20,654 nt of DNA, taken from positions 1-20,654 of the forward strand of contig CAJKNC010000017.1 in NCBI GenBank assembly GCA_905201175.1, in the 5' to 3' direction. A program made the translations under genes and the position numbers. Origin of the DNA: an uncultured Succinatimonas sp. (GTDB taxonomy: Bacteria > Pseudomonadota > Gammaproteobacteria > Enterobacterales > Succinivibrionaceae). The stretch's first letter is position 1; each line of letters opens with the position of its first letter. Below, piece by piece: positions 8,125 through 16,793 of the stretch. A model generated the notes under the pieces. It was given only the letters and a program-made list of their open reading frames with translations, did no database searches and was not told the origin of the DNA.

Positions 8125-10031
8125 TTAAAAAAAATTTAATCTTAGCACTTACGATCTTTGCCGCTATGAATGCTTATGCTCAAGAGCCTTTGAAGATGGA
8201 GGGCAAAGAAACCTTATATCAGCGGGTTTTAACTACGCAGACTTGTCCTTTAAAATCCAGCATGACAGCAAAAAGTGCGGAAAATATTCCTCCTTTTACG
8301 CAATTTTATGTTTATGGGCGGGAAAATGGCTATGTAAAAGTTGGAAATGACTCCAGGGGAAGTATTGCAGGCTTTATCAGTGAGAAGTGCACCATTGATT
8401 GGAAAATGCAAAGCGCTCTGATGTTTACAAATCCAGCTGCCCGTGAGCGTGCTTTGATTTTTGCAAATAAGGAGCCTTTACAAAATTTTGTGGAAAATGA
8501 GGATCCTAAGAATGAGCGTACGCTTAAGGAGCTCTTAAGCAAGGCTGAAAAAGGGGAGCCTGCCAGCGGAATCATCAGCATTGAGCCTGAAAAGTATGTG
8601 GATTGGAAGAAGAATTTTTATCTTTTGCCGATTTTAGATGCTGAAGAGACAATGTTTTATGATGGCAATTATACTCGTCTCCTGCATATTGGTTCGGTAA
8701 GCGCTAAGCCTAAGCAGAATGCAGCTAAAAGTGCTTCCTTGAAGGCTTTTAAAGCAGCCGTTGTCTTTGTAATAGATTCTTCGATCTCTATGCAGCCGTA
8801 TATTGATAGGACCAGAGAGGCGGTTGGAAATATTTATAAGGAAATTGAAAAGCGCAATCTTCAAGACAGCGTGCATTTTGGCATTGTTTCCTTTAGATCT
8901 GATATTAAAGCTGTGCCAGCCTTAGAATACACTTCAAAAATGTTTGTTGCTCCCGGCGAGGCTACGGATAGAAAAACCTTTTTAAATAAGCTTAAGAATT
9001 TAAAGCAGGCTTCAGTTTCAAGCTCGCTTTTTGATGAGGATGCTTACAGCGGAATTAATGAGGCTTTAGATAAGGTTAATTGGCAGGATTACGGCGGGCG
9101 CTATATTATATTGATTACAGATGCCGGAGCTATTGACGGCAATAATGAGCACTCCTCAACCGGACTTGATGCAAAAGAGCTGCGCGCAGAGGCTGAGCAT
9201 CATGGAGCTGCTATTTATGCATTGCATTTGCTGACAGCTTCAGGTAAGCGCAATCAAAATCATGAGAAAGCCAAATTGCAATATGAGGATTTAACATATA
9301 ACAAGATTATAAATAAATCTCTGTATTATCCTGTAGCGGCAGAAGACGTTAATGCATTCGGTAAAAAAGTTGATGAATTGGCTGTAACTTTAACGCAGCA
9401 GGTTATTGACGCGAGCTTAGGCAATATGACGGCAGGATCTGCTTTAAGCGCGCAAGATAATGAAATGCTGCAGGATACGGCTCTATTAGGTAAAGCTATG
9501 CAGTTGGCTTATTTAGGCTCTAAAGAAAACACGCAAGTGCCGCCTTTCTTCTCAGGCTGGCTTAGCGATCGCGATCTCTTTTCTCACACAAAGATTACTG
9601 CAACTCCAGTAACATTATTGACTAAGCTGCAGCTTAGCAATTTAAAGCAGATAACTTCAGAAATTTTAGAATCTGCAAATACAGGTATGGTTGAGCCTGA
9701 CGTCATGTTTTCGCAATTGCGTTCTATTGCTGTAAGCTTAGGGCGCGATCCTAATAAAATCTCGCAAAGCTCAACTCTAAAATTATCTGAATTAGGTCTT
9801 TTAGATGAATATCTGGAAGGACTGCCCTATAAGAGCCTGATATCTGATTTAGATGAACAGACCTGGAGCAGTATGGGGGCTGACGAGCAAAATCAGACCA
9901 TTGCTGATTTAGAAAACAAGATTAATTATTATCAGAAGGCTAATGATGACAGCTCGCGCTGGCTAAAGCTTAATCCTAAGGCCGATGCTTCTGAGGCTGT
10001 ATATCCAATTCCTTTTGACATGCTGCCTTAA
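8121..10031 (+). CDS. Secreted VWA-domain protein, PpkA C-terminal-like, no kinase
   Basis: A 636 aa exported protein. A clear signal peptide (MIKKN, hydrophobic core, then AYAQ) predicts cleavage near residue 20. Residues about 30-95 look like a bacterial SH3-type beta domain (CPLKSSM, FYVYGRENGYVKVG). A von Willebrand factor A domain follows from about 210, with the metal-site start D219-S-S-I-S223, the phrase YIDRTREAV just after it, and LITDAG with Asp334. The VWA and its surroundings (LPIL, DGNYTRLLHI) resemble the C-terminal, extracytoplasmic part of the PpkA kinases of type VI secretion loci, as I remember them. Here there is no kinase domain: the gene begins with its own signal peptide. 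It starts by a four-base ATGA overlap with the preceding gene and is followed after four bases by the ABC ATPase. Likely role: a periplasmic, metal-dependent protein-binding component that receives or relays an envelope signal. Confidence 0.87.
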   Translation: MIKKNLILALTIFAAMNAYAQEPLKMEGKETLYQRVLTTQTCPLKSSMTAKSAENIPPFTQFYVYGRENGYVKVGNDSRGSIAGFISEKCTIDWKMQSALMFTNPAARERALIFANKEPLQNFVENEDPKNERTLKELLSKAEKGEPASGIISIEPEKYVDWKKNFYLLPILDAEETMFYDGNYTRLLHIGSVSAKPKQNAAKSASLKAFKAAVVFVIDSSISMQPYIDRTREAVGNIYKEIEKRNLQDSVHFGIVSFRSDIKAVPALEYTSKMFVAPGEATDRKTFLNKLKNLKQASVSSSLFDEDAYSGINEALDKVNWQDYGGRYIILITDAGAIDGNNEHSSTGLDAKELRAEAEHHGAAIYALHLLTASGKRNQNHEKAKLQYEDLTYNKIINKSLYYPVAAEDVNAFGKKVDELAVTLTQQVIDASLGNMTAGSALSAQDNEMLQDTALLGKAMQLAYLGSKENTQVPPFFSGWLSDRDLFSHTKITATPVTLLTKLQLSNLKQITSEILESANTGMVEPDVMFSQLRSIAVSLGRDPNKISQSSTLKLSELGLLDEYLEGLPYKSLISDLDEQTWSSMGADEQNQTIADLENKINYYQKANDDSSRWLKLNPKADASEAVYPIPFDMLP

Positions 10032-10035
10032 TTTT

Positions 10036-10758
10036 ATGAGTAAGCTTTTAGAAATTAAAAACCTAAGCTATACCTATAAAGGTGACAGAAATTTCCAGAT
10101 TAAGCTTGAAGCTTTAGAGCTTCAAAAATCTCAAATTTGTGCTTTGACTGGAGTTTCGGGATCGGGCAAATCTACCTTGCTTGAATGTTTAGGTTTGTTA
10201 AGAGATGGTTTTAATGCAGAAAAATTTAGCTTAGATAATTTAGATGTAAGCAGTCTTGATGCTGATGCAAAGGCCAGCCTTAGGGCTTTGAAGATAGGCT
10301 ATATGCCTCAGTCAGGAGGATTGCTGCCTTATTTAAGCTTTGAGGATAATTTAAAACTACAGATAAAGCTTGCTCATCCTGATTTTAATTTAAAGCGCAC
10401 CTTAGCATCTTTAGAGGCACTTATGCCCTTGCTTGAGCGCTTTAAGCTCGATAAGCTTTTAAAGCATAAAGCTCAGTCTTTATCGATAGGGCAGCGGCAA
10501 AGAGCCGTATTTTTTCGTGCTTTAGCGCATCATCCTCAAATAGTATTAATTGATGAGCCTACTTCAGCATTAGATCCTGCTAATGCCGAAAAAATTTTTG
10601 AGACCATGGTCGAATGTGCAAAATCTTTAGAAATTGCTATTGTTCTTGTAACGCATGATGTGCATTTAGTTTCTAAATATCATTTGCAGAACTGCGCTTA
10701 TAGTCTTAAGGAGAGTTTAGAAAGCTTAAGCCTCTTTAAAATGCAGGAGGACTTGTGA
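10036..10758 (+). CDS. ABC transporter ATPase, LolD/TagT-like
   Basis: A 240 aa ABC ATPase of the small LolD/MacB/TagT class. All motifs are present: Walker A GVSGSGKS at 39-46, Q-loop in YMPQSGG, signature LSIGQ at 149-153 (the usual second position glycine replaced by Ile, a common variant), Walker B ending in D173-E174-P, and the switch His207 in LVTHD. I start it at ATG 10036 rather than an in-frame ATG at 9985. The shorter form begins right at the usual ABC N-terminus (LLEIKNLSYTYKG), whereas the extension would run 47 bases into the preceding gene. It overlaps the permease gene by four bases (GTGA), so the two form one transporter. In the TagQRST system of Pseudomonas aeruginosa the equivalent ATPase is TagT, and in lipoprotein sorting it is LolD. 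Context (permease plus SUMF1 protein) favours a TagT-like role over true Lol transport. Confidence 0.92.
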   Translation: MSKLLEIKNLSYTYKGDRNFQIKLEALELQKSQICALTGVSGSGKSTLLECLGLLRDGFNAEKFSLDNLDVSSLDADAKASLRALKIGYMPQSGGLLPYLSFEDNLKLQIKLAHPDFNLKRTLASLEALMPLLERFKLDKLLKHKAQSLSIGQRQRAVFFRALAHHPQIVLIDEPTSALDPANAEKIFETMVECAKSLEIAIVLVTHDVHLVSKYHLQNCAYSLKESLESLSLFKMQEDL

Positions 10759-11948
10759 TCTACTCTTTATCTTTAAAATCACTGTGTTTTGATAGGCTTA
10801 TGAGCTTGAGCATTATGATGGCTATGACAGCAATCATTGCTCCTTTATTGCTCTTATTTTCTTTACGCTATGGCATTATTACCAAGGCTGAGCATGATTT
10901 AGAAAACAATCCTAATAATCTTGAGATTAAGATGCTTTCAGGCTATGTCCTTGAAGAAAGCTTTTTTAAAGACATGCAGAAAGACCCGCATGTGGGCTTC
11001 ATTATAGAGCTTACTCGCGCGTTAAGTCTTACTTGCGATATAAAATCTGCGCATAAATTTAAAGCTAATATTGAAGCTGTACCAACAAAAGAGGGAGATC
11101 CTTTAGTAAGCTTCAGCCGTATAAATCATATTTTAGGTGCACATGAGGCTTTTATTACCAGGGCTTTAGCTTTAGATTTAAAGCTTAAGGTGGGGGATGA
11201 AATAAAAGTCGCTATTTCAAGAGTTATAAATAATCAGCGCCAAAGCAGTACTGAGAGTTTTAAAGTATCGGGAATTCTTTCTCAGGCTGTAAGTTCAAGA
11301 CCTCTTATATATTTGCCTTTAGAGGTGATTTTGGCGATGGAGGATTATCGTGATGGTTATGAGCCGCGATATTTTTCTGACGGGAGTAATTTAAATTACA
11401 ATCGCAAGAGTTTTGCTAGGGCGCGTATTTATGCTAAAAGCTTAGATGACGTAATTCCTCTTGCATCTAAATTGCGAGAGCACTTTAATATTCGCGATGA
11501 AAGCGCTGCTATTGAAAATGTTAAAGCTATAGCCCGTGTATTAAATATTATCTTTGGCATTATTGCTGCTGTTACCATCACAGGCGGAGCTGTTACTCTT
11601 GCAGGATTAATTTTTTCAAATATAAGCAGGCAGCATAAAAGCTTGGCTTTATTGCGTTTGATGGGATTTAACAGTTTGAAGATCATCCTTTTTGTCTGCA
11701 TGCAGAACTTGATTTTAGCTTTAGGGGCTTTCTTATTCGCTCTCGTGCTTTTTTATGCCGGCATGAGTATTTTTAATTTTTATTTTTCCGTAAATTTAGA
11801 GCCCGGGGAGTCGGTTAGCACTTTAAGACTTGTACATCTTTTAGCAGCTTTTGTATTAACTGCCCTGTTAGTTCTTGCCATTTCATTTTTAAGCGTACGT
11901 TTTAAAATTTTAAAGACAGAGATAGCTTCTACCTTAAGAGAGGATTGA
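10755..11948 (+). CDS. FtsX/LolC-like ABC permease, TagS-like
   Basis: A 397 aa inner-membrane permease with the FtsX/MacB/LolC architecture. One N-terminal membrane helix (about residues 17-38) is followed by a large periplasmic domain of about 220 residues. Three helices then close the protein (about 256-282, 312-342 and 360-385). A typical phrase, LLRLMGFNSLKIILF, sits between the second and third helices. The gene starts with GTG at 10755, four bases inside the end of the ATPase gene. A full Shine-Dalgarno AGGAGG at 10745-10750 supports this start, although the spacing is short. Transporters of this kind do not usually import solutes; they couple ATP hydrolysis to periplasmic work such as lipoprotein release or signalling. 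Together with the preceding ATPase and the following SUMF1 protein it matches TagT-TagS-TagR of type VI regulatory loci. Confidence 0.9.
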   Translation: MIYSLSLKSLCFDRLMSLSIMMAMTAIIAPLLLLFSLRYGIITKAEHDLENNPNNLEIKMLSGYVLEESFFKDMQKDPHVGFIIELTRALSLTCDIKSAHKFKANIEAVPTKEGDPLVSFSRINHILGAHEAFITRALALDLKLKVGDEIKVAISRVINNQRQSSTESFKVSGILSQAVSSRPLIYLPLEVILAMEDYRDGYEPRYFSDGSNLNYNRKSFARARIYAKSLDDVIPLASKLREHFNIRDESAAIENVKAIARVLNIIFGIIAAVTITGGAVTLAGLIFSNISRQHKSLALLRLMGFNSLKIILFVCMQNLILALGAFLFALVLFYAGMSIFNFYFSVNLEPGESVSTLRLVHLLAAFVLTALLVLAISFLSVRFKILKTEIASTLRED

Positions 11949-11949
11949 T

Positions 11950-13536
11950 ATGCTGAAGGTTGCTGCAGGCGCAATAGGTCTGCTGTTTTTTCATCAAGCC
12001 CTTGCGGCTGATTTTTCAAATCCTAAGCCTTTGCCTGATGATGTAGTAGTTTCCATGCCTTGTGACTTTAAGATGGTCTTTCGCAAGGTATATACCTCAA
12101 GCCATCAAGACAAAAGTGTAGATGCTGCCTTTCAGGCAGGCTCTTTAGACAATCGCAGTCCCTTAGCGCAAAATCCTCATCGGGAATTTGTACAGGGAGG
12201 CTTTAAGGATGATGGCGGTTATTACTATTTGATCTCCAAATATGAGCTTTTGGATTTTCAGTATCAGGCTTTAAAAAATCCTCAGAAATGTCCAAGCGTA
12301 AATCGTAAATCTTCATTGCCGGCAGTCAATGTTTCTTGGTTTGATTTAAATGAAGCCTGCAGAAATTATTCCTTATATCTGCAAAAAGCCCCTGATAGTC
12401 CCAAAAACGGCAAAGAGAAGGCCTATGCAAGACTTCCTACAGATGAGGAATGGGAGTTTGCCGCTCGAGGCGGCTTAAATGTTTCAAAAAGCGAATTTAA
12501 TGAAAATCTTCCGCCTTTATCCGGAGATGATTTAGGAGCATATGCCTGGTTTCAAGGCCCTTCCTCTTCAAATGGCAGGCTGCAGCTGCCTGCTTTAAAA
12601 AAGCCTAATCCTTTAGGATTGTATGACATGCTAGGCAATGCTTTTGAGATGTGTCAAGAACCTTTTAAAGCGGTAAGAACTAACCGACTTTTAGGACAGA
12701 GCGGAGCAATGAGCATACGAGGAGGCAGCTTTAAATCTCCGGCGGCTGCTTTATCAAATGCTACGCGTGCTGAAAGACCTTTTTATATCAACGGCAAGGA
12801 AAATCGCAGTGCTGATTTAGGCGGAAGATTAGTCTTAGCTTTATCAGTTGCTTCTGACGGACAGAGCGTTAAGTCTTTAAATGCTCAGATTGAAGCTTTA
12901 GGAGCTGATGGTGGAAAGGAGTCTGAGGATAAGGCTAATACTATCGAAATGATCGATGAGCTTAAGGAAAAGTTAGAAAAAGCTCAGGCAGAAGCTCAAG
13001 AGGGGGCAGATATTAAAAAGCTCAATGAGCAGCTGTCTTTGCAGTTAGCGGCGCTGAGGTCTCAGGTGAGCGAGGTTAATGCTAAAATTTCTGAAGAGAG
13101 AACTCAGGCCGCTACGGCTAATCTGCGTCTGGGTGGATTCTTATGCCGTTCAATAGCTGCTCAAAGCATTGATATCGATCTGCGTAAATCCTTGTTAAAA
13201 ATTTCTGAGCGTAAATGTGCACACGATCAGAAAAGCTGCGAGCAAAAAGAGCGCAACATCCAGACGTTGCAGACTGAGCTTGAGGTTTTAAATGGCCTTT
13301 TAACCTATTATGGGGATACGATGTCTATTGCGTCTGATACTTACAGCTTATCCTTGCTTAAGGAGCTAGTATCTGAGGCTAAGAAGTCTCAAGGACAAAA
13401 TAATGCGGGATTAGATGCATTTATCGATCGTTATTTTGAGGCAATCGCATCTTATCCTAAGTTAAATAAAGATCGTAAGGCGATCCACAAGTTATGGACT
13501 GATAAATGTTACAGCATCGCTAAAGATGGCAAATAA
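11950..13536 (+). CDS. Periplasmic SUMF1/FGE-fold protein with coiled coil, TagR-like
   Basis: A 528 aa protein with a signal peptide (cleavage near ALA-ADF, residue 20) and a SUMF1 domain, the fold of formylglycine-generating enzyme. Conserved phrases are visible in order: LPAVNVSWFDLNEAC (about 122-136), RLPTDEEWEFAARGG (160-175), NPLGLYDMLGNAFEMC (about 220-235), SIRGGSFK (about 255) and GGRLVL near 297. The pair of active-site cysteines that formylglycine-generating enzymes carry after the RGGSF motif is missing, so I expect a binding role, not catalysis. A coiled coil occupies about 308-385, followed by a Cys-containing helical tail. The gene begins one base after the permease gene, with AGAGGA in front. 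SUMF1-fold TagR of Pseudomonas aeruginosa sits beside the same ABC pair and activates PpkA in the periplasm; by analogy this protein may act on the VWA protein encoded at 8121. Confidence 0.88.
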   Translation: MLKVAAGAIGLLFFHQALAADFSNPKPLPDDVVVSMPCDFKMVFRKVYTSSHQDKSVDAAFQAGSLDNRSPLAQNPHREFVQGGFKDDGGYYYLISKYELLDFQYQALKNPQKCPSVNRKSSLPAVNVSWFDLNEACRNYSLYLQKAPDSPKNGKEKAYARLPTDEEWEFAARGGLNVSKSEFNENLPPLSGDDLGAYAWFQGPSSSNGRLQLPALKKPNPLGLYDMLGNAFEMCQEPFKAVRTNRLLGQSGAMSIRGGSFKSPAAALSNATRAERPFYINGKENRSADLGGRLVLALSVASDGQSVKSLNAQIEALGADGGKESEDKANTIEMIDELKEKLEKAQAEAQEGADIKKLNEQLSLQLAALRSQVSEVNAKISEERTQAATANLRLGGFLCRSIAAQSIDIDLRKSLLKISERKCAHDQKSCEQKERNIQTLQTELEVLNGLLTYYGDTMSIASDTYSLSLLKELVSEAKKSQGQNNAGLDAFIDRYFEAIASYPKLNKDRKAIHKLWTDKCYSIAKDGK

Positions 13537-13548
13537 CGAGGTGTGGGT

Positions 13549-15120
13549 ATGATCAGGTTATGCCGGGTTTCGAGAGCATCTTTAGGAGTAATTTCAGAAA
13601 AAGTTTGTTTATTGCTGCCTAAATGGCGTCAGGAATTGGCTTTAAATTTTCCGCAGGAGCTGTTGCTTTCATTGCCTGAGACAGTAATTGATGACGACTA
13701 TGTTAGCTTCTATACCACTTTGCAAGGTCAAGTTGAGGAGATCGATTTAGCTAAGGCTAAAGAGCAGCATCACCAAGCATTAGGTATATATGAACAGCGT
13801 AAAAAGATCCTGTGTGATTTTTTAAATAGCTCCTCAAGTCTGCAGGATTATACATTAGAGGAGAGCAGACAGGATTTTTTTAAGCTTTTAACCCTAAGTC
13901 CTAAATTTATGCTTGTATCAGGCAAATTGCCGGTATTCCTGCCAATTATAGATAAAGGCTTAGAAACAAGTTTATTTAAAAATTATGAACAACAGCAAAT
14001 AAAGCCTAAAGCCGTTCCCTTTTATCAAAGACATCTTCTATGTATTTTAAGCTTAATCTTTTTATTAGCTCTATTATTTTTTGCCTGGTATTTTTTATTA
14101 AGGCCATGGCCTTATGAAGGCACTTTTATGGAGAGAATAGATGCTCTTTTAGGAAATAAAAGTGCAATTGAGCAGCATCAAAGAATTCAGCATGATATTG
14201 ATAAATTGCTTGCGCATTTAGAGGCAAGAGATCTGGCTTTAAAAAATGATCGCATGCAGGAGGAATTGGATTTAGCTCAAAAAGAGCGAGATGAAGCTTT
14301 AGCGAAAAATAAAGCCTTAGAAGAAAAGCAGAAGCTTTTAGAGGAACAGCAAAAGTTATTGGAGGAGCAGAAGCTCAAGGCGGAGCAGGAGAAAAAGGCT
14401 ATTTTGGAGAAACAGGAAAAATTAAGGCTTGAAAAAGAACGGCAAGAGGCTATTTTAAAGCAGCAAAAGCAGGCTAATAATCAGGAAAGCAGTACGCAAA
14501 AGGCTTTGCCTAAATGTGAGATCCTGCGTAAGGAAGGCAAAATGCCGCAGATGGTCATTGCTTTTGATGGTTCAGAATCGATGCTTCAGCGAGATGTCGG
14601 CGGAGGCGAAAGCCGTCTTTCGGCGGCAATCCGAGCTTCTGAAGCCTTAGTTCAAAGTACAGATAAGAATATTAGTATCGGACTTGTGGAGATTAATGGC
14701 TGTCCGATGGCAAAAAATCATGGATTTTTTTCAGGCAGCAAGCGCTCTGCATTAATTGGAGCAATCAGAAATATCAATCCGTATCGTTATGACGGCAAGA
14801 CTCCTCTTGTGCATGGCCTGAATACTATTTCCTCCTTAGTTGACGGAGTTAAAGCTGAAGCTGTGGGGGTATTAATTTCCGACGGTGAAGATACCTGCCC
14901 CTTTACTAGTAATATGAATGTTTGTACTATTGCAAAAAATATTCATGCAAGCCAACCTAAGCTTAAAATTCATACTATTTTAATTGGCAAAAATGCATCT
15001 CAAGCTGCCTGTATTGCTAAATATACAGGAGGCAAAGTCTATAGTCCTAAAAATGCATCGCAGATTGTTTCTCAGTTAAAGGCCGCAGGAGCAAGCGTGC
15101 AAAAGGTATGTAAGGAGTAA
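13549..15120 (+). CDS. Membrane-anchored coiled-coil protein with C-terminal VWA domain
   Basis: A 523 aa bitopic protein. An N-terminal region of about 160 residues, rich in Leu, Glu and Lys, has no signal peptide. One membrane helix lies at about 168-188 and is followed by RPWPYEG. A long coiled coil comes next, with degenerate KLLEEQQ-type repeats around 255-320. The VWA domain starts near 325 and its metal site looks complete: D340-G-S-E-S344, Thr418 (GKTPL) and Asp445 (SDGEDTC). At least six cysteines fall in the VWA part, including DTCPF, NVCTIA, AACIAK and KVCKE, which fits disulfides in an oxidising periplasm and an N-in, C-out topology. I use ATG 13549, since GAGG at 13538-13541 is seven bases ahead; a GTG at 13543 would add two residues. 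I do not know a named homologue. It probably reaches across the periplasm and may bind the lipoproteins or the SUMF1 protein. Confidence 0.83.
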   Translation: MIRLCRVSRASLGVISEKVCLLLPKWRQELALNFPQELLLSLPETVIDDDYVSFYTTLQGQVEEIDLAKAKEQHHQALGIYEQRKKILCDFLNSSSSLQDYTLEESRQDFFKLLTLSPKFMLVSGKLPVFLPIIDKGLETSLFKNYEQQQIKPKAVPFYQRHLLCILSLIFLLALLFFAWYFLLRPWPYEGTFMERIDALLGNKSAIEQHQRIQHDIDKLLAHLEARDLALKNDRMQEELDLAQKERDEALAKNKALEEKQKLLEEQQKLLEEQKLKAEQEKKAILEKQEKLRLEKERQEAILKQQKQANNQESSTQKALPKCEILRKEGKMPQMVIAFDGSESMLQRDVGGGESRLSAAIRASEALVQSTDKNISIGLVEINGCPMAKNHGFFSGSKRSALIGAIRNINPYRYDGKTPLVHGLNTISSLVDGVKAEAVGVLISDGEDTCPFTSNMNVCTIAKNIHASQPKLKIHTILIGKNASQAACIAKYTGGKVYSPKNASQIVSQLKAAGASVQKVCKE

Positions 15121-15124
15121 GTTC

Positions 15125-16780
15125 ATGCGATCAACAATTTTAAATAGCGGACCTATGAATAAATATGCTCCTATAGGACAAGATGGAGTTTTAGTATGGA
15201 AATCGGCTGAAGCCTTTCGTAATGCCTTAGAGGGAGAAAGTCAGCTTGGCCGAGAGATTACTTGCTTTTTAGCTGTGCCTAAAGCTTCACAGGGCGGAGA
15301 ATATTTGGATTGGTTTATTCCATTTGACAGTGCAGAAGGGCGGGATTATGAAATTATCCGCTGGTCAAGTGCTACGCTTGAGGAAAAAAAACAGGCTTTA
15401 GAAAAGCTTGAGGCTATGGCAAAAAAGCTTCTAAATTATGGCTTAGATTTAAAAGCTATGGCTTTAACTAGCAATGATAAGCTTTTTGAGCATTTTATAA
15501 ATGGTACTAAAGAAGGCGAAGTGCTGCCGGCACTGCATTTTCCTGATAATGATTGCTTGTTTATTGTTGACGGCCAGCCAGTAATCACCTTTTGGGGATT
15601 TACTAAAAATCGTTTATCTGTAAAGGGGGCGCCGTTTGCAGGACTTCAGCGTGAAGTTAATTCTAAAGCATCGAGCGGTTCTCAGGCTGCAGGTTCGCCT
15701 GCTGCAGCTGCAGCTGCGTCGCCGAGTTTTTTTAAACAGCACCTGTGGTGTTTGCTGATCCCTCTTTTATTACTGCTGCTGCTATTGCTTTTGTGGTTAT
15801 TATGGCGCTATTTATTTCCACAGGGGATAAATTTAGGGGGATTAGCAGTTCCTCCTTATGAGCAAAGTGTCTCTGAAAAAAGAGAGAATTTGCCGCCTTC
15901 AGCTGCAAGCTTAGAAGAATTGCTGCCTAAAATAGATCTTAAAAGTCTTGAAATTGAAAAAAATCCGGATGGAACTTATATCATCAGGGATAATTCAGGC
16001 AATGTTTATACGGTTGACAATAAGATCGTAGAGAAATTAGCTGAAGAAAATTTGCTGCATGTTGATGATGCGGCGATCTCTGAGAGCGCGTCTGATGCAG
16101 ATGTTTTGGCTAAAGATGCTTTAAGTGATAACAGATCTGAAATAGCCTCTGACAAAGCTAAAGATTCTGATAAGAATGCCATTGATGAACAAGCGTTAAA
16201 TAATACTGAAGATGCTGATGAGGCGGCTGTTGCAGATGGTACTGTATCTGATAGTGTTAAAGATGCAGGCATGGATTCGGCTATAGACGGTAATAAAAAT
16301 GATGCCGATGAGCCTTTAAATCCTAATGGAAATGTTAAGCCGCCGCTTTTATCTGAAGCTAGCTCTGTAGCTAAAGTAGATCCTTTTGCTAATACAAAAC
16401 CGTTAAATTTATCTGAAAGCGATATTGCCAAGGGATCGGTTAATAATTTAGCCGGGACCTGGAGAGTTAAGTCATCAATTGTTAACTCAAGCACTAACAA
16501 ACCAGTTAATTTGCAGTATAGTTTTGATAAAAATGGCAAGGGCAAGGCTGTAATTGAAGAGCAAAACGGAGTTAAGTGCTATTCTGATGTAGAAGGAAAG
16601 ATTGTTGACGGTTATTTGCAGATTAGCAATGAGTCTACAGCAGTTTGCAGCGATAAAAGCACATATTTGATGCCTAAGATTAAATGTAAAGCCGGAAATA
16701 ATAATGACAGCTCTTGTGAGGCTATTTATTCACAAGGAACTAAGCACGAAGATAGATTCAATATTGAGTTACGCCAATAA
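15125..16780 (+). CDS. srfA: SrfA-like membrane protein
   Basis: A 551 aa protein I assign to the SrfA family from memory of its pattern. The N-terminal cytoplasmic domain (about 1-160) has TILNSG near the start, CFLAVPKA, YLDWFIPF and a terminal VDGQPVITFWGF. An Ala/Ser-rich linker leads to a strikingly poly-leucine membrane helix at about 206-226. A long acidic Asp/Ala/Ser linker (about 300-425) comes next. The C-terminal domain from about 438 (LAGTWRVKSS) looks like a small beta barrel and carries four cysteines (KCYSD, AVCSD, IKCKA, SSCEA), suggesting two disulfides in the periplasm. AAGGAG at 15112-15117 sits seven bases before the ATG. In Salmonella srfA precedes srfB; here it is about 10.8 kb downstream of srfB with the Tag-like genes between them. 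Role: probably the membrane link of the SrfB/SrfC pair. Function unproven. Confidence 0.75.
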   Translation: MRSTILNSGPMNKYAPIGQDGVLVWKSAEAFRNALEGESQLGREITCFLAVPKASQGGEYLDWFIPFDSAEGRDYEIIRWSSATLEEKKQALEKLEAMAKKLLNYGLDLKAMALTSNDKLFEHFINGTKEGEVLPALHFPDNDCLFIVDGQPVITFWGFTKNRLSVKGAPFAGLQREVNSKASSGSQAAGSPAAAAAASPSFFKQHLWCLLIPLLLLLLLLLLWLLWRYLFPQGINLGGLAVPPYEQSVSEKRENLPPSAASLEELLPKIDLKSLEIEKNPDGTYIIRDNSGNVYTVDNKIVEKLAEENLLHVDDAAISESASDADVLAKDALSDNRSEIASDKAKDSDKNAIDEQALNNTEDADEAAVADGTVSDSVKDAGMDSAIDGNKNDADEPLNPNGNVKPPLLSEASSVAKVDPFANTKPLNLSESDIAKGSVNNLAGTWRVKSSIVNSSTNKPVNLQYSFDKNGKGKAVIEEQNGVKCYSDVEGKIVDGYLQISNESTAVCSDKSTYLMPKIKCKAGNNNDSSCEAIYSQGTKHEDRFNIELRQ

Positions 16781-16793
16781 ATTGGGGAAGAAT

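Noticed and set aside
9985..10035. Upstream in-frame start for the ABC ATPase
   Set aside because: It would add 17 residues unlike any ABC N-terminus and deepen the overlap with the previous gene.
10036..11948. True LolCDE lipoprotein exporter
   Set aside because: Only one permease gene is present, and it is followed directly by a SUMF1 protein as in TagTSR. A Lol-like activity is still possible.
16006..16545. A 179-codon open frame on the minus strand inside the srfA-like gene
   Set aside because: It mirrors the low-complexity Asp/Ala/Ser linker of the plus-strand gene, has no ribosome site and encodes a Ser/Ala/Leu-rich sequence of no recognisable kind.
16704..16793. Upstream start for the first lipoprotein inside srfA
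   Set aside because: It would place the signal peptide and lipobox 30 residues inside the protein.
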